Assembly: GCA_023433405.1 (NCBI GenBank)
Contig: JAEZCT010000022.1
Span: forward strand, 1-64,000
DNA: 64,000 nt
Source of the DNA: Bacillota bacterium
GTDB taxonomy: Bacteria > Bacillota > Clostridia > Oscillospirales > Ruminococcaceae
Direction: 5' to 3'
The stretch's first letter is position 1. Each line of letters opens with the position of its first letter. This document shows, piece after piece, positions 34,743 to 42,208 of this stretch. The notes under the pieces were generated by a model. That model was not told where the DNA came from. It saw nothing but the letters and a program-made list of their open reading frames with translations, and did no database searches. Position numbers and translations under genes: made by a program.

Positions 34743-35543
34743 ATGACAAAGACCTTATCCCGGCTGTATGTCGGGCTTGTATATGTGTTCTTATACGCGC
34801 CCATCGCGGTGCTGATAATTTTTTCGTTTAACTCCTCCAAAAGCCGCAATGTATGGACGGGGTTTACGCTTGACTGGTACTATCGGCTGCTTCACAACGA
34901 GACTATCATCTCGTCGCTGCTTAACACCCTCTTGGTTGCAACGATATCCTCTGTAATCGCCACCATTCTGGGAACCCTTGCGGCAGTGGGTATTCATTCC
35001 ATGAAAAAGAATGTGCGCGCGGCGGTTATTAACGTCACATATCTGCCCGTTATTAATCCTGAGATAGTTACAGGCGTATCGCTTATGCTTCTTTTTGTGT
35101 TTGCGGGGGTAAGCCTTGGCTACGCCACGTTAATTGTTGCCCATATCACCTTTAACGTGCCTTATGTAATACTTAATGTAATGCCGAAGATACGCCAGAT
35201 GGACAGCCACCTGTATGAGGCGGCTCAGGACCTTGGCTGCGGTCCTTTTCAAGCCTTTTACAAGGTGGTTATTCCCCAGATAATGCCCGGCATCATCACG
35301 GGCTTTCTGATGGCGTTTACCTATTCTATCGACGATTTCGTCATCAGCTACTTTACCAGCGGCCCCGCGTCTCAAACCCTGCCCATCACCATCTTTTCGA
35401 TGACAAGAAAGAAGGTAAGCCCCGAGATTAACGCGCTGTCGGCCATCATCTTTTTGATTGTGCTGACCATTCTGGTCATTATGAACCTGAAGGACGCGAA
35501 TATCTATAGAAAAAGGATGAAGAAGGAGACTGAAAGACTATGA
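34743..35543 (+). CDS. potC: Polyamine ABC transporter permease
   Basis: 266 residues, six helices, EAA loop YEAAQDLGCGPFQAFYKV near residue 158. AGGAGG lies just before the ATG. Its stop overlaps the potD start by four bases (ATGA). Confidence 0.93.
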   Translation: MTKTLSRLYVGLVYVFLYAPIAVLIIFSFNSSKSRNVWTGFTLDWYYRLLHNETIISSLLNTLLVATISSVIATILGTLAAVGIHSMKKNVRAAVINVTYLPVINPEIVTGVSLMLLFVFAGVSLGYATLIVAHITFNVPYVILNVMPKIRQMDSHLYEAAQDLGCGPFQAFYKVVIPQIMPGIITGFLMAFTYSIDDFVISYFTSGPASQTLPITIFSMTRKKVSPEINALSAIIFLIVLTILVIMNLKDANIYRKRMKKETERL

Positions 35544-36760
35544 AAAAGGGTTCGTTTGTTTTTCGTGCGGCGGCTGCTATGCTGTGCCTTGCGGTAATGC
35601 TCGGTACACCCGTACTGGCCAGCGATAATGCTGCCGACGAGCTGTACGGCCGCCTGCAGGGGCAGGATATTACCCTGAACGTCTACAACTGGGGCGAGTA
35701 TATCTCGGACGGTTCGGACGATTCACTCGATATCAACGCCGCGTTTGAGGAGCGCACCGGCATAAAGGTGCAGTATTCCACCTTCGCCTCCAACGAGGAG
35801 CTGTATGCGAAGCTTAAAAGCGGCGGCTCCCAGTATGATGTGATTATCCCCTCCGATTATATGATTAGCCGCATGATTAAAGAGGATATGCTCGAGAAGC
35901 TTAATTACGAGAATATCCCCAACTACGCGCTGATAATGGATGAGTTTAAAGGTCAGAACTTTGACCCGAACAACGAGTACACCGTCCCGTACATGTGGGG
36001 TACGGTAGGAATTATCTATAACACCTCAATGGTAACAAAGCCCGTAACCAGCTGGGACATGTTGTGGGATGAGGAGTTTAAGGGCAAGATTTTAATGTTC
36101 TCAAACTCCCGCGACGCCTTTGGTGTCTCCCTTTTGCGCCTTGGCTACTCTATCAATACCGAGAACGAAGACGAGCTGCGCCAGGCGGGGGATGAGCTGA
36201 AAAAGCAGAAGCCGCTGGTTCAGGCGTATGTGATGGATGAGATTTTTGACAAGATGCAGGGGGAAGAGGCTGCCCTTGCTCCCTATTACGCGGGCGACGC
36301 CATCACCATGATCGATACCAATCCAAACCTTGATTTTGCCATTCCCGAGGAGGGCACCAACCGTTTTGTAGACGCGATGTGCATTCCCAAGGGCGCCGCG
36401 AACAAGGAGGCCGCCGAGCTTTACATTAATTTTATGACCGAGACCGACACCGCAGTGGCAAACTGCGAGTACATCGGCTACTCCACCCCGCAGAAGGAGG
36501 CGTTTGAGGAGCTGGATGAGGAGATTACCGCTAACCCCATCGCTTACCCCTCCCAGGAGGTTTTGGATAAGACACAGGGCTTTGTCAACCTCTCGGACAG
36601 CACCAACGCCCTCATTGACAGCCTTTGGACGGAGATTTTAAGCGCGAATGCCTCCAGCAACAGCTGGATGATTCTTGTGGTGCTGGTTGCGGCGCTGGCC
36701 TTCGCCATTGCGCTGCCGATTTACCGCAGGCATAAAAAGAACCGCCAGAATATGCAGTAA
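35540..36760 (+). CDS. potD: Polyamine-binding protein with C-terminal membrane anchor
   Basis: 406 residues. Signal peptide of about 28 residues with cleavage near VLAS, then the PotD-type binding domain (LNVYNWGEYI at the start, PYMWGTVGIIYN in the middle). Unlike most Gram-positive binding proteins it has no lipobox cysteine. Instead it ends with a membrane helix (about 371-393) and a basic tail, so it is held by its C terminus. Function and context are standard; the anchor is the unusual part. Confidence 0.92.
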   Translation: MKKGSFVFRAAAAMLCLAVMLGTPVLASDNAADELYGRLQGQDITLNVYNWGEYISDGSDDSLDINAAFEERTGIKVQYSTFASNEELYAKLKSGGSQYDVIIPSDYMISRMIKEDMLEKLNYENIPNYALIMDEFKGQNFDPNNEYTVPYMWGTVGIIYNTSMVTKPVTSWDMLWDEEFKGKILMFSNSRDAFGVSLLRLGYSINTENEDELRQAGDELKKQKPLVQAYVMDEIFDKMQGEEAALAPYYAGDAITMIDTNPNLDFAIPEEGTNRFVDAMCIPKGAANKEAAELYINFMTETDTAVANCEYIGYSTPQKEAFEELDEEITANPIAYPSQEVLDKTQGFVNLSDSTNALIDSLWTEILSANASSNSWMILVVLVAALAFAIALPIYRRHKKNRQNMQ

Positions 36761-36797
36761 TGCAATTATAGTTTTTGCCGAGTATTTTATGTCATAG

Positions 36798-36832
36798 CAC
36801 AAAGACCGCCGGAGCTTCCGGCGGTCTTTGTG
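36798..36832 (+). terminator. Terminator of potABCD
   Basis: Perfect 15-bp stem CACAAAGACCGCCGG / CCGGCGGTCTTTGTG with loop AGCTT. Confidence 0.88.
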
Positions 36833-36915
36833 CGCTATAATGTGCCTTTGATTTTAAAACTATTCCAATTGTGCATATACCCAAAGCCCTGCTCACACCG
36901 GCATGAGCGCAGGCG

Positions 36916-36951
36916 CAGCAAAACAGCCGCCAAAAGGCGGCTGTTTTGCTG
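36916..36951. terminator. Second hairpin, bidirectional terminator
   Basis: CAGCAAAACAGCCGCC / GGCGGCTGTTTTGCTG, 16-bp perfect arms and loop AAAA. T runs occur on both strands inside the arms. It may end transcription of the leftward trxA or back up the pot terminator. Confidence 0.75.
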
Positions 36952-37085
36952 AAAGTAAAAATGAGGAGGCAGTACTCTATGTTAACATCTATCTGAAAGT
37001 AATTTTAAAAGGTGATGATGGAATACGGCGGTTATGTGCCTACGCCCTGAGGGAAAAGCTCCTAAGGCGTATGTAGGCTGACGAT

Positions 37086-37397
37086 TCAGCCCAGCATCTC
37101 AAGGATATCCTGCTTTGACCTTGCGCCGACAGTGGAATTTGTAACCTTACCCCCCTTCATTACGATCAGTGTCGGGATGCTCATAACACTAAAGTGCTCG
37201 GCGAGCTCCGGCTGCTCATCCACGTTAATTTTTGCTACCTTAACCTTGCCCTTAACCTCAGCGCCAATCTCATCCAGAATGGGGGAGACCCGGCGGCAGG
37301 GACCGCACCAAGGGGCCCAAAAATCCAGCAGAACCGGACGGTCGGAAAGTAAAACCTCTTTTTTGAAGTTCTCTTTTGTAATCGGTAACGTTGACAT
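37086..37397 (-). CDS. trxA: Thioredoxin
   Basis: 103 residues; active site WCGPC at 30-34, cis-proline in SIPTLIV, standard thioredoxin length. A general protein disulfide reductase in the cytoplasm. GGGAGG lies upstream of the ATG. It stands alone; thioredoxin reductase is not in the window. Confidence 0.96.
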   Translation of the reverse strand: MSTLPITKENFKKEVLLSDRPVLLDFWAPWCGPCRRVSPILDEIGAEVKGKVKVAKINVDEQPELAEHFSVMSIPTLIVMKGGKVTNSTVGARSKQDILEMLG

Positions 37398-37608
37398 AAA
37401 CGCATCCTCCCTTTATTTAAGCGGCTGCCCCGATCTTTAATCAGCTCAGCGGCTTCGCGCCGTTATTAGTTCGGCGCCTTGTTTTTCTCTATTTGTTAGT
37501 ATTATATACCCCGGGTAAGGTATGCTCCGTGACAATATCACGAAGCCCGCAAGGCCTGTCTTTCACGGCAAATTGTTGTGTGATTTGAGCATAGCGCGAA
37601 TAACTAAC

Positions 37609-37637
37609 TTGTACTTAGCGAAGGTCTGTACTATAAT
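37609..37637 (+). promoter_or_regulatory. Candidate rightward promoter far upstream of the MATE gene
   Basis: TTGTAC, 17-base spacer, TATAAT. If used, the transcript would have a leader of about 490 bases containing two long hairpin repeats before the MATE gene. Confidence 0.5.
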
Positions 37638-37704
37638 AGAAGTTATTCAGAAGCCCCATTAGCCGCCGCGTTGGCGGTTTACCATAAATATAATCAGCCT
37701 GTTA

Positions 37705-37804
37705 TACTAATATCCGATTTAAAAGAGTATAAAAATCAAGTGAAAAGCTTTAATTTATGGGTTTTCACGCGGATTTTTATCGACTCTTTTTGAGGAGATT
37801 AGTA
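37705..37804 (-). repeat. Dispersed palindrome, full copy (R4)
   Basis: 100 bp in reverse orientation, base-for-base identical to the copy at 54644-54743. TTA on both flanks (37702-37704, 37805-37807). Confidence 0.92.
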
Positions 37805-37989
37805 TTACCCTGCTTTGCCGCGGCATGGCGAGGATAACAGGCTGCAAGGACCGGATACATTCCCCCGCTCTTTATACGGATGCTCATTTAAAACAGTACA
37901 CACACGCGCCATACCAAGACGCACGACGGGAACCGCATGGCTGCCTTGCGCCTTAGTATCCTCACGGCGCAGACCTACCAAAACATCCT

Positions 37990-38100
37990 TACTAATACCT
38001 CATTTTGAAGTGTATGATGTAAAAATCAAGTGAAAAGTTGGTTTATGGATTTTCACGCGGATTTTTATCTACCATTCTGCACTTTTTGAGGAGATTAGTA
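37990..38100 (-). repeat. Dispersed palindrome, diverged longer copy (R5)
   Basis: 111 bp, TACTAAT...ATTAGTA ends, centre recognisable (CAAGTGAAAAGTTGGTTTAT), with small insertions. Right flank TTA; left flank CCT, so no matching flank. It ends about 20 bases before the MATE ribosome site. Confidence 0.85.
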
Positions 38101-38137
38101 TTACACGCGGCAATCTACTATAAGGAGATTACTGGCC

Positions 38138-39466
38138 TTGAGGTTTTCATCCAAAGATTTATTCCGGCTTATCCTGCCGCTGACCATCGACCAGCTGTTC
38201 GCGGCGACAATCGGTATTGCAGATACATTGATGGTGGCAAATGTGGGGGAGGCTGCGGTCTCAGGAATTTCGCTGGTAGATGCCATCAACATGCTGCTGA
38301 TAAACATTTTTGCGGCGCTTGCCACAGGCGGAGCGATTATAGTAGCACAATATCTGGGGCGCGAGGATAAGCGCAGCGCCAACAAGGCCGCCGTGCAGCT
38401 TTTGCTGGTCACTATCATGCTCTCCGTGGCGCTTATGCTGCTGGTGCTTGGCGCCAACGGCCCTATCCTCAACCTGATATACGGCGCGACGGAAGAATCG
38501 GTGATGAAAAATGCCCAGACCTATTTTTATCTTTCGGCGCTGTCCTATCCCTTTATTGCCGCCTATAACGCGCTATCGTCCATGTTTCGTTCTATGAACA
38601 ATCCCAGGGTGCCAATGTTCGCCTCCGGACTAATGAACGTCGTACATATTGCGCTAAACTTTCTGTTTATCTACGGGCTTAATATGGGGGTTGCGGGCGC
38701 GGGGCTATCCACGCTGATTACGCGGGTTTCGGGGGTTGTACCCCTGCTTCTGCTGCTCGTCAGGCCGCACTACGATGTGAATCTGTCCCGTCTGTTTCCG
38801 CTTAAGTTTGACGTGGGCATGATAAAGCGCATCCTGCAAATTGGCGTGCCAAACGGGCTGGAAAACGGGATTTTTCAAATTGGCAAGATTTTGGTGCAGG
38901 GCATTGTCTCCTCCTTTGGCACAGCGGCGATTGCCGCGAACGCGGTGGCGTTTAGTGCCTCCTCGTTTGCCATGCTGGCAGGCTCCGCGGTTTCGATGGC
39001 ATCCATTACGGTGGTCGGCAGGTGTGTGGGAGCAAGGGATGAAAAGCAGGCCTCTCATTATATTCTGCGCATGGCGCTCATATCACAGGTGCTGGTTGGC
39101 ACCATAAACCTTATCGTGCTGTTGCTGTCGGGACGCATCATCTCGCTATACGCCCTCAGCGCGGATGCGGCGGGAATTTCGCGGCAAATGCTCATCTGCG
39201 CCTCTATATTCGGCGCACTGTTCTGGTCGTTTTCCTTTGTAATACCCAGCGGAATGCGGGCGGCAAACGACATTAAGTTCTCCATGGTTACCGCCATCTT
39301 CTCCATGTGGACGTTTCGTGTAGGGCTTGGCTATGTCTTTAGCTATTGGCTGGGCTTTGGCGCGCTGGGTGTTTGGTTTAGCATGGGAGCGGATTGGGCG
39401 TTTCGTATGATCGTATTTTTCGTGCGATACCGGCGGGGCGGCTGGAAGAACCACCAGCTTATATAG
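38138..39466 (+). CDS. MATE-family efflux transporter
   Basis: 442 residues, about twelve membrane helices in two halves. It starts at a TTG ten bases after AAGGAG; the product begins MRFSSKDLFRLILPLTIDQL, typical for MATE transporters that take the Na+ or H+ gradient to expel drugs or organic cations. The NxMFRSMNNPR loop after helix 4 matches the family. Substrate is not predictable. Confidence 0.92.
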   Translation: MRFSSKDLFRLILPLTIDQLFAATIGIADTLMVANVGEAAVSGISLVDAINMLLINIFAALATGGAIIVAQYLGREDKRSANKAAVQLLLVTIMLSVALMLLVLGANGPILNLIYGATEESVMKNAQTYFYLSALSYPFIAAYNALSSMFRSMNNPRVPMFASGLMNVVHIALNFLFIYGLNMGVAGAGLSTLITRVSGVVPLLLLLVRPHYDVNLSRLFPLKFDVGMIKRILQIGVPNGLENGIFQIGKILVQGIVSSFGTAAIAANAVAFSASSFAMLAGSAVSMASITVVGRCVGARDEKQASHYILRMALISQVLVGTINLIVLLLSGRIISLYALSADAAGISRQMLICASIFGALFWSFSFVIPSGMRAANDIKFSMVTAIFSMWTFRVGLGYVFSYWLGFGALGVWFSMGADWAFRMIVFFVRYRRGGWKNHQLI

Positions 39467-39785
39467 CCTGCATCGCAGACAAATAACCGATTACACCGGC
39501 TTAGGTTATAAATAGAGACCCCAAAAATGCACGGGTGCACCCGTTGCCGTCTTTTTTATGCATCTCAGCCGTGTTATAGATTTTTTGAGCGGGGAAACGA
39601 ACCATGCGCGTGGTCTATACATTTCTCTGATAAAGGTACTGATAAAAATGTGAGTCAAAACCCATATACCTAGCGTTTGACCCCATTTTTATCCGCCATT
39701 TAATCGGATAAAGGTATTCGGATACGGGGACAGCCCGATCCACCCACATTTGCTGTCGTTCCCCAAGAAAGGAACCGGAAAAACC
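39467..39785. other. Intergenic region after the MATE gene
   Basis: Contains a small perfect palindrome ACGGGTGCACCCGT (39531-39544) followed by CTTTTTT, a possible terminator, and one diverged copy of the dispersed palindrome. Confidence 0.5.
39618..39716 (+). repeat. Dispersed palindrome, diverged copy (R6)
   Basis: Outer arms TTTCTCTGATAAAGGTA and TAATCGGATAAAGGTA, centre GAGTCAAAACCCATATACCT. It belongs to a sub-type with a CTCTGATAAA left arm shared with the copies at 40.8 and 42.1 kb. Confidence 0.75.
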
Positions 39786-40667
39786 ATGTATGAATTGGTT
39801 AACGCGGGCGAGGCAACCTGGTATATTGAATGCCCCTCTAAGATGGGAATTTACACGCCCGACGGACAACACGCTTACCTAATTGACAGCGGCAACGACA
39901 AGGAGGCGGCAAAAAAAGCGCTGCGCCATCTTGAAACGCTGGGGCTCACCCTTGCGGCGGTGGTCAATACCCATTCCAACGCGGACCATTGCGGCGGAAA
40001 CGGCTTCTTGCAGCAAAGAACCGGCTGCAAGATTATCTCCAGCGAACTGGAAAACGCGTTTATGCGCTCCCCAATTTTGGAGCCTTCGTTTTTGTACGGC
40101 GGGTACCCCTGCGCGGAGCTGCGCAACAAGTTTTTAATGGCTCCCCCTTGCCTGCCTGATGGTACGATAGATGACATGTCGCCCAAGGGCCTTGCCGCTA
40201 TGCGGCTGCCCGGGCATTACATGGATATGATTGGGCTGATTACCTCCGACGGGGTTTGCTTTATTGCCGACAGCCTGTTTGGCGAGCATATACTGAATAA
40301 ATACCATTTGCCGTTTGTTTACGATGTGCGGGAGTTTTTAAAAACGCTTGATGCCCTTGAACGGATTGACGCAAGGCTGTTTATTCCATCCCACGCCCCC
40401 GTCGCGGAGGATATTAAGCCGCTGGTTGCCGCAAACCGCAGCAAGGTACTTGAGATTATAGATTGTATTGAGACTGTGTGCGCAGAGCCTGTTGGCTTTG
40501 AGGAGGCACTTAAGCGTGTGCTTGACCACTTTGGGCAGACGCTTGATTTTAATCAATACGTTCTGGTTGGCAGTACGCTGCGCTCCTATCTTTCCTACCT
40601 GCACGACGAGGGCCGCATGAACTGCCTGTTTGCGGAAAACCGCCTGCTGTGGCAAACCGTGCGGTAA
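39786..40667 (+). CDS. MBL-fold metallo-hydrolase
   Basis: 293 residues from the ATG at 39786. The metal motif reads HSNADH rather than HxHxDH, so one metal-site histidine is Asn. Other ligands look present: H in RLPGHYMDM, D in FIADSLFG, and H in IPSHAP. Similar clostridial proteins with this variant exist, so it is probably active with a changed metal site. No partner gene adjoins; substrate unknown. AAAGGAA lies upstream. Confidence 0.85.
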   Translation: MYELVNAGEATWYIECPSKMGIYTPDGQHAYLIDSGNDKEAAKKALRHLETLGLTLAAVVNTHSNADHCGGNGFLQQRTGCKIISSELENAFMRSPILEPSFLYGGYPCAELRNKFLMAPPCLPDGTIDDMSPKGLAAMRLPGHYMDMIGLITSDGVCFIADSLFGEHILNKYHLPFVYDVREFLKTLDALERIDARLFIPSHAPVAEDIKPLVAANRSKVLEIIDCIETVCAEPVGFEEALKRVLDHFGQTLDFNQYVLVGSTLRSYLSYLHDEGRMNCLFAENRLLWQTVR

Positions 40668-40697
40668 CATACTTATATTACAGCTCCACAAAGTTAC

Positions 40698-40740
40698 ATG
40701 CAGCCGGTCCCGGGAACACCGAGGGCCGGCTGCATTAGTT
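40698..40740 (+). terminator. Terminator of the MBL-fold gene
   Basis: ATGCAGCCGGTCC / GGGCCGGCTGCAT stem (one G-T pair), followed by TAGTTT, 30 bases after the stop codon. Confidence 0.8.
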
Positions 40741-40799
40741 TATTCACGAATCCCGCGTAAAAAATGAAAATAAAAATGGAAATTGGAACAGCAGCGTAA

Positions 40800-40899
40800 T
40801 ACTATTCTCTGATAAAAGTGTTGATAAAAATCTGCGTCTAAATCCATAAATTAAAGATTTTGACTTGATGTTTATACACTTTTCAATCGGATAATAGTA
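40800..40899 (+). repeat. Dispersed palindrome, full copy (R7)
   Basis: 100 bp, TACTATTC...AATAGTA ends; left arm of the CTCTGATAAAAGTG sub-type. Flanked by TAA on both sides (40797-40799, 40900-40902). Confidence 0.9.
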
Positions 40900-40900
40900 T

Positions 40901-40988
40901 AAACATCAAATGAAACGCTTTGGACTATTGAGGCTTCACGCGGATTCTTATCTTAACTTCCACACTTTTTGAGAAGTTTGATAGTAAT
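40901..40988 (-). repeat. Dispersed palindrome, partial reverse copy abutting R7 (R8)
   Basis: AAACATCAAATGAAACGCTT continues into a CACGCGGATTCTTATCTT centre and ends TTTGAGAAGTTTGATAGTAA. Its left end is missing where it meets R7, so the two form a composite in opposite orientation. Confidence 0.7.
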
Positions 40989-41139
40989 ATCTTCATAGCT
41001 TTAAGCTGCAATTAGTATAATGCGCATGTGCAAAGCTGCGAATAGTGAAAACCCTGCCTGCAAATACTAACGATGTAGTATTTGCATCCGCTAAAAAGGT
41101 AGCGTTAAAGATCCGCTTTGTGGGGAGGGAGGGCTTGTT

Positions 41140-41370
41140 GTGGCAAGCAAAAGCGCGTATTTCGTGGTGGAAAACCTTCAGGGAAAGAGGGATGTTTCGT
41201 CCATAAAACGGCAGCTGGATGGGCTTGTGGGGGTCACCTCGGTGAGTGTTAATCCCCACAACAAACAGCTCGCCGTGGATTATGACGATACCGGCAGCGA
41301 CCGCACCGAGATTGCGGGGCTGCTTGACCGACTGGGCTATCAGGTGACTGCGGTGGAAGCACCGAGATAA
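41140..41370 (+). CDS. Small HMA-like domain protein lacking the metal-binding CxxC
   Basis: 76 residues from a GTG start with GGAGGGA upstream. The fold pattern is that of heavy-metal-associated domains: VSSIKRQLDGLVGVTSVSV, then LAVDYD and LLDRLGYQV. But the metal-binding GMxCxxC loop is replaced by NLQGKRD, with no cysteine anywhere in the protein. It cannot bind copper in the usual way. No copper ATPase is nearby. Possibly a fold reused for another ligand or for protein contact. Confidence 0.75.
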   Translation: MASKSAYFVVENLQGKRDVSSIKRQLDGLVGVTSVSVNPHNKQLAVDYDDTGSDRTEIAGLLDRLGYQVTAVEAPR

Positions 41371-41463
41371 CAAAGCATCACAGGTAAACTAAGAAGCAGC
41401 TATCCGCAAGCCGTTAATTTAGTGTTTTAAGGACCACTTTATGAAGCTGAAAGGGAAGTGTAT

Positions 41464-41598
41464 ATGCCAAAGGACAGTCAACCCGACAATAAACGCGCGC
41501 GCAAGCGCAAGGCAAATGGTCAAACACCTATAACACGGGAAAACCAGAACGATAACAAAAACGCAAAAAAGCAGTCTGCGCAAAACAACGATGTTTGA
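41464..41598 (+). CDS. Small hydrophilic basic protein, 44 residues
   Basis: ATG with AAGGGA eight bases upstream; product begins MPKDSQPDNKRARKRKANGQ and ends in an Asn/Lys-rich tail. No hydrophobic segment. Composition (few large hydrophobics, many Asn, Gln, Lys) recalls small spore or nucleic-acid-associated proteins, but I recognise no family. It lies between an HMA-like gene and another small gene in the same orientation. Confidence 0.5.
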   Translation: MPKDSQPDNKRARKRKANGQTPITRENQNDNKNAKKQSAQNNDV

Positions 41599-41683
41599 GG
41601 TATAAAAATACGAATACCCTATCATCGAAGCAAATATCGATAGCTTGCGCGGCTTAGCGAGCACACGAAGGGAGAAATGACTT

Positions 41684-41836
41684 TTGGCTAAGGCAGGAAT
41701 GCGCCGCCCAGACCCGAAACAGCCCCATGGCACCGAAAGCAATCGCAAGACCCATATCCCCAAAAACAGCGCTCGGCCGGTTCCTGAGCTATCCGGTCAC
41801 GAAAAAACCGGAAAAGAAAAGGCGGGCCCCGCGTAA
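41684..41836 (+). CDS. Small hydrophilic protein, 50 residues (RRPDP/HGTESN type)
   Basis: TTG start with GGGAGA upstream; product reads MAKAGMRRPDPKQPHGTESN and then a KTHIPKN and PVPELSGHEKTGKEKAG tail. This motif order seems to me to recur in clostridial genomes (I believe under the name CPC_1213 family, unverified). Highly polar, no membrane segment. Together with the gene before it, it may be a pair of small stress- or spore-related proteins. Confidence 0.6.
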   Translation: MAKAGMRRPDPKQPHGTESNRKTHIPKNSARPVPELSGHEKTGKEKAGPA

Positions 41837-41859
41837 CAGCCTTTTGCATCCGGCAGTGA

Positions 41860-41969
41860 GACTAATTCCCTCGAAAAGAGTAGAATTTGCAGATAAAATT
41901 CCGCGTGAAAACCCATATACGAAAGCTTTTCACTTGATTTTTTATACTCTTTTAAATCGATTATTAGTA
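41860..41969 (+). repeat. Dispersed palindrome, full copy (R9)
   Basis: About 110 bp; left end GACTAATTCC, right end TTATTAGTA, centre CCGCGTGAAAACCCATATAC. Right flank TAA. Slight length differences from the 100-bp type. Confidence 0.85.
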
Positions 41970-42102
41970 TAAAGCAAACGAATGGCAGCCTTGCGGTGGA
42001 ATGCGCAGGCTGCCATTCGTTTTTTTACGGGATTTTGCCGGTGGCGCTAGCCCAAATGGCCGCTAAAAATCTAAAGGAAGCCCATGAGAAACAGCGTTGT
42101 AA

Positions 42103-42202
42103 TACTATTCTCCGATAAAAGTGTTGATAAAAATCCGCGTGAAAACCCATAAATTAAAGCTTTTCACTTGATTTTTATACTCTTTTAAATCGGATATTAG
42201 TA
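42103..42202 (+). repeat. Dispersed palindrome, full copy (R10)
   Basis: 100 bp. The left arm is of the CTCCGATAAAAGTG sub-type while the centre and right arm equal R1, so it looks like a hybrid of two sub-types. TAA on both flanks (42100-42102, 42203-42205). Confidence 0.92.
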
Positions 42203-42208
42203 TAAGGA

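Larger units (their letters stand above)
36761..37085. other. Intergenic region with two strong hairpins
   Basis: Holds the potD terminator and a second perfect 16-bp inverted repeat; the rest shows nothing I can name. The genes on both sides converge on it. Confidence 0.6.
37398..38137. other. 740-base intergenic region with promoter and two palindromic repeats
   Basis: From left: trxA upstream DNA, a rightward promoter-like pair (37609-37637), a full palindrome copy (37705-37804), about 185 unassigned bases, and a second, diverged copy (37990-38100) just before the MATE ribosome site. No ORF here has a ribosome site or recognisable family. Confidence 0.6.
40668..41139. other. Intergenic region with terminator and a back-to-back repeat pair
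   Basis: Holds the terminator of the MBL gene, a full palindrome copy joined directly to a reverse-oriented partial copy, and an AT-rich leader before the HMA-like gene. Confidence 0.6.
41837..42208. other. Intergenic region with two full palindrome copies
   Basis: Holds copies at 41860-41969 and 42103-42202. Between them GCAAACGAATGGCAGCC / GGCTGCCATTCGT makes a hairpin followed by TTTTTT (about 41975-42026), a likely terminator for the small genes. Confidence 0.65.

Noticed and set aside
37815..38033. 72-codon frame between two palindrome copies
   Set aside because: No ribosome site, composition unlike coding DNA, and its end lies within a repeat.
41727..41972. 81-codon frame overlapping the 50-residue small protein gene
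   Set aside because: Wrong frame relative to the better-supported small gene and it runs through a palindrome copy.
40800..42202. Clustered similar repeats suggested a CRISPR-like array
   Set aside because: Copies are about 100 bp, palindromic, vary in orientation and spacing, and are separated by genes; no cas genes are near.
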